43,739 bases of DNA. Origin: Butyriboletus loyo (Eukaryota; Basidiomycota; Agaricomycetes; Boletales; Boletaceae). Location: positions 1-43,739 of the forward strand of contig JBBPSI010000205.1 of the NCBI GenBank assembly GCA_038093515.1, written 5' to 3'. Below, one piece after another: positions 42,101-43,739 of this stretch (positions are counted from its first letter, which is position 1; every line of letters starts with the position of its first letter). The notes beneath the pieces were generated by a model, which made no database searches, was not told the origin of the DNA, and saw nothing but the letters and a program-made list of their open reading frames with translations. A program made the translations under genes and the position numbers.

Positions 42101-42273
42101 GGGCTCGTGGTTTGGGCTAGGATTCCCTAGCTTTAACCACTTGTCTTATTCGCTGGCAACAGTTGAGAGATTAAGGCTTGAGCTATCCTCATTACACCTC
42201 GCCAGTACTTGTGTAGCACTGCAACAGTTGCGGAACCCTGTGTGACTTGATAACTCTGTTGTCTCATAACACT

Positions 42274-42284
42274 TGGTTAAAGCT
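42274..42284 (+). promoter_or_regulatory. Gypsy-3 putative self-priming primer-binding site
   Basis: TGGTTAAAGCT, 2 bp after the LTR end, complements AGCTTTAACCA at 42129-42139, which lies 35 bp after the TATA box. The match is 11 bp without mismatch. It begins TGG like a tRNA site, so tRNA priming is not excluded. Confidence 0.6.
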
Positions 42285-42892
42285 TCTGATACACACCCGG
42301 TTCCCAGGGCAGGGATAGTTTCCATCGCACATACCAGTAGGCTTCTGCTTGAAGGAGCAGTCTTTCTGCTTAGGAAACCATACCTGGAATCCAGGGTTAA
42401 GGATCGTTACTGGGTATTTGCCAGTTTTCAATTTTGTTTCACCCCCACGCCTTTAGGGGAGCTTCTCGGAAGAGCAGAACTTGTGTCTTGGCAGTAGTAC
42501 TTGTATATTCATTCTCAGACGCTCCCTTTGGAGTTGTTAGTCTGTGTCAGGGTCAAGCCTGATTTGTGAAGTGCGACTTAGGGACCCCCAAATCCCTTTG
42601 GCTGAGCAATTCTCCAAGTAGTCCCTGTGGTAACACAGGAGGTAGAAGAAAAAACCCTTCACCATTTGTCAACTAGTCATAGTCAAATCTTTACCTGTTT
42701 TGGTTCATTACCGAACTAGACTTCGTCAGAGATACTACCTCCGTTCAAAAAAATATTTCCTTCGCTCTACTTGCTGTAGAATTCCCCAGAGTTCCTTTGG
42801 AAGATAGGTGACAGTAAGGAAGACTATATCTCATAGCTTTTTGTCTTTGCCAAAGAAAACCGGTTCTTGCCGAAGAAAATAAATATTTGCCG
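42285..42892 (+). other. Gypsy-3 leader, no gene seen
   Basis: About 600 bp between the primer site and the first ORF. It has several short inverted repeats (for example around 42586-42600 and 42625-42640) and may fold. Near its end TTGCC(A/G)A(A/T)GAA-type units occur at 42847, 42867 and 42887, exactly 20 bp apart. No tRNA or coding frame could be supported. Confidence 0.5.
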
Positions 42893-43132
42893 ATGAACAC
42901 TTTGGAAATTACAATCCTCGCATCAATCACCATCTACATCTTTTTCATCACAATCCTCTTTTTTGGCCTAAAAATCTTTATGGATATAATCACCAAACAA
43001 GCACAACCCTACACTATCACCCTCTCATTCAACAAACACAAATTTATTACCAAACTTTCTGTTCCCACCGATCAAAACCCTCAGGGCGACAGCGAATTTT
43101 CTGATCACGAGTGGGATCAACCAACTTGGTGA
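42893..43132 (+). CDS. Small transmembrane ORF upstream of Gypsy-3 gag
   Basis: 79 residues from MNTLEITI. Residues 5-30 are a strongly hydrophobic stretch rich in Ile, Phe, Leu and Thr, without charge until GLKIF, so a single membrane segment or signal anchor is predicted. The rest is polar and ends in an acidic patch (DSEFSDHEWDQPTW) before TGA. The gag ATG lies 54 bases after the stop in the same frame, with no other stop between. Two readings fit: a separate small membrane protein, or the N terminus of a longer Gag broken by one stop (TGA could derive from CGA by CpG decay). I recognise no homologue. Confidence 0.6.
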   Translation: MNTLEITILASITIYIFFITILFFGLKIFMDIITKQAQPYTITLSFNKHKFITKLSVPTDQNPQGDSEFSDHEWDQPTW

Positions 43133-43186
43133 TTAAATCTGGGTTCAGAAACTTCTGAGGATTTTCCGGTACACGACGAAAAAAGA

Positions 43187-43739
43187 ATGTCAGACCCGGG
43201 ACCTTCCCACACTCCACATGCCCCTGCCCCAGGATTCGACGACCAAACCCTGCACGCCCTCTTCACGCAGTGGATGGAAAAAGATCAGCAAGGAGGAATT
43301 TCAAAAAAGGTTGCTGACCCAGGAGAATGGGACGGCGATCGGGAAAAGTTCCACCACTGGTGGACCTCCCTCAAGGTCTGGGTCTCCGTCAATAACTGGA
43401 AGACCGACAAACTCCGGACCGTGGCAGTTCTTAGCCGCATTAAGGAAAAGGGTCAGGACTTTTCCCAAATCCTCTTAGAAGACTACATCACCGACGAGGA
43501 AAAATACATCGACCCCAAAGATAGACCTAGGGGAAAAAAGGGAGATCTGGCATGGCCTGATTGGGACAACCTTCAGGACACCATACGGAGTCACTTCCAG
43601 ATAGACGTCTTGGCACATCAGGCATTAATCAAATTAACAGCCCTTACCCAGGGTCAACAACAAATCGATGGATTCCTCAAGAGGTTCAAAGTCCTCTACC
43701 GTCAATCGGAGTGCGAGCCGAAACATGCTCTTGAACTCC
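43187..43739 (+). CDS. Gypsy-3 Gag, N-terminal part, open at window end
   Basis: 184 codons without a stop, running off the right edge. It starts MSDPGPSHTPHAPAPGFDDQ and continues with a pattern typical of Gypsy capsids: DPGEWDGDREKFHHWWTSLK, WVSVNNWKTDKLRTVAVLSR, IKEKGQDFSQILLEDYI, WPDWDNLQDTIRSHFQI, then QQQIDGFLKRFKVLYRQSEC. The W-x-x-F/W spacing and the late LKRFKVLYRQ helix match the retrotransposon Gag fold. It would form the particle shell. The zinc knuckle, if present, lies beyond the window. It is CpG-rich and unbroken, so this element may be young. Confidence 0.85.
   Translation, partial: MSDPGPSHTPHAPAPGFDDQTLHALFTQWMEKDQQGGISKKVADPGEWDGDREKFHHWWTSLKVWVSVNNWKTDKLRTVAVLSRIKEKGQDFSQILLEDYITDEEKYIDPKDRPRGKKGDLAWPDWDNLQDTIRSHFQIDVLAHQALIKLTALTQGQQQIDGFLKRFKVLYRQSECEPKHALEL

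Larger units (their letters stand above)
33398..42271 (+). repeat. Gypsy-3 5' LTR (LTR B, 497 bp) split by Gypsy-1 copy I
   Basis: Pieces 33398-33581 and 41959-42271 join at TTTAA into one 497-bp LTR, the same length as the solo LTR at 2571-3067. It carries paired CACGTG motifs (33465 and 33479), TGACGTCA at 33526, and TATA at 42094 with GGTCTGTGCGCA 23 bp upstream (42071). Confidence 0.9.
33398..43739 (+). mobile_element. Gypsy-3, 5' part, runs off the window
   Basis: LTR retrotransposon inserted in Tc1-A copy c (left target AAAGA at 33393-33397; the right duplication is not seen because the element continues). Its 5' LTR is interrupted by Gypsy-1 copy I. After the LTR come a putative primer site, a 600-bp leader, a small transmembrane ORF and an open gag. 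The lack of a target duplication after 42271 and the presence of a gag argue for a 5' LTR rather than a solo LTR. Confidence 0.8.

Noticed and set aside
42290..42330. A T-arm-like stretch (CCCGGTTCCCAGGGCAG) suggesting a tRNA or tRNA-derived SINE
   Set aside because: No acceptor, D or anticodon arms could be placed around it, and no A box is visible.

Overview
This window is a pile of transposable elements and shows no recognisable host gene, tRNA or rRNA. Chromodomain Ty3/Gypsy elements, Ty1/Copia elements, Tc1-type DNA transposons and many solo LTRs point to a TE-rich fungus. Agaricomycete (mushroom) is the best guess, because the Gag, Pol and integrase styles match elements I associate with that group. 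The species cannot be told from the sequence. Family names used here are local: Gypsy-1 (LTR A), Gypsy-2 (LTR not identified), Gypsy-3 (LTR B), an orphan LTR C, Copia-1, Copia-2, Tc1-A and Tc1-B.

Layout. 1-2065: 3' end of Copia-1 pol and its 3' LTR, inserted in a minus-strand remnant of Gypsy-1 (copy III, 2066-7078). That remnant is split by LTR B inside LTR B (2125-3127) and by LTR C (3656-6455). The LTR C contains Tc1-B, which contains a solo LTR A. 7079-14510: two Tc1-A copies in opposite orientation flank 2.7 kb of Copia-2 pol. The Copia-2 RNase H frame resumes only beyond the second copy, so this block looks inverted. The second Tc1-A holds LTR B, which holds LTR A, which holds LTR C. 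14513-15640: 3' end of Copia-2. 15641-20083: Gypsy-2 copy a, with LTR insertions and a large inverted repeat. 20084-32688: Gypsy-2 copy b, split by a decayed 9-kb Gypsy-1 (copy II, 20969-30006) and by a 234-bp hairpin element. 32691 to the end: Tc1-A copy c, broken by Gypsy-3, whose 5' LTR (33398-42271) is split by the youngest Gypsy-1 (copy I, 33582-41953). Gypsy-3 continues off the right edge with an open gag.

Nearly every insertion can be ordered by its target-site duplication (5 bp for LTR elements, TA for Tc1). The stack is at least five deep on the right side. Old copies have lost their CpG sites to TpG and CpA; the young Gypsy-1 copy I is still CpG-rich.

Most interesting: (1) Gypsy-1 has a third ORF after the chromodomain, encoding a 412-residue protein with three zinc knuckles, seen in three copies. 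(2) LTRs A, B and C share a promoter module, GGTCTGTGC..A exactly 23 bp before the TATA box. (3) Gypsy-1 and Gypsy-3 both have a primer-binding site complementary to the predicted 5' end of their own RNA, which suggests Tf1-like self-priming. (4) Gypsy-3 has a small transmembrane ORF in frame just upstream of gag. (5) Gypsy-1 gag seems to lack an AUG. (6) LTR A carries a heat-shock-element-like array.
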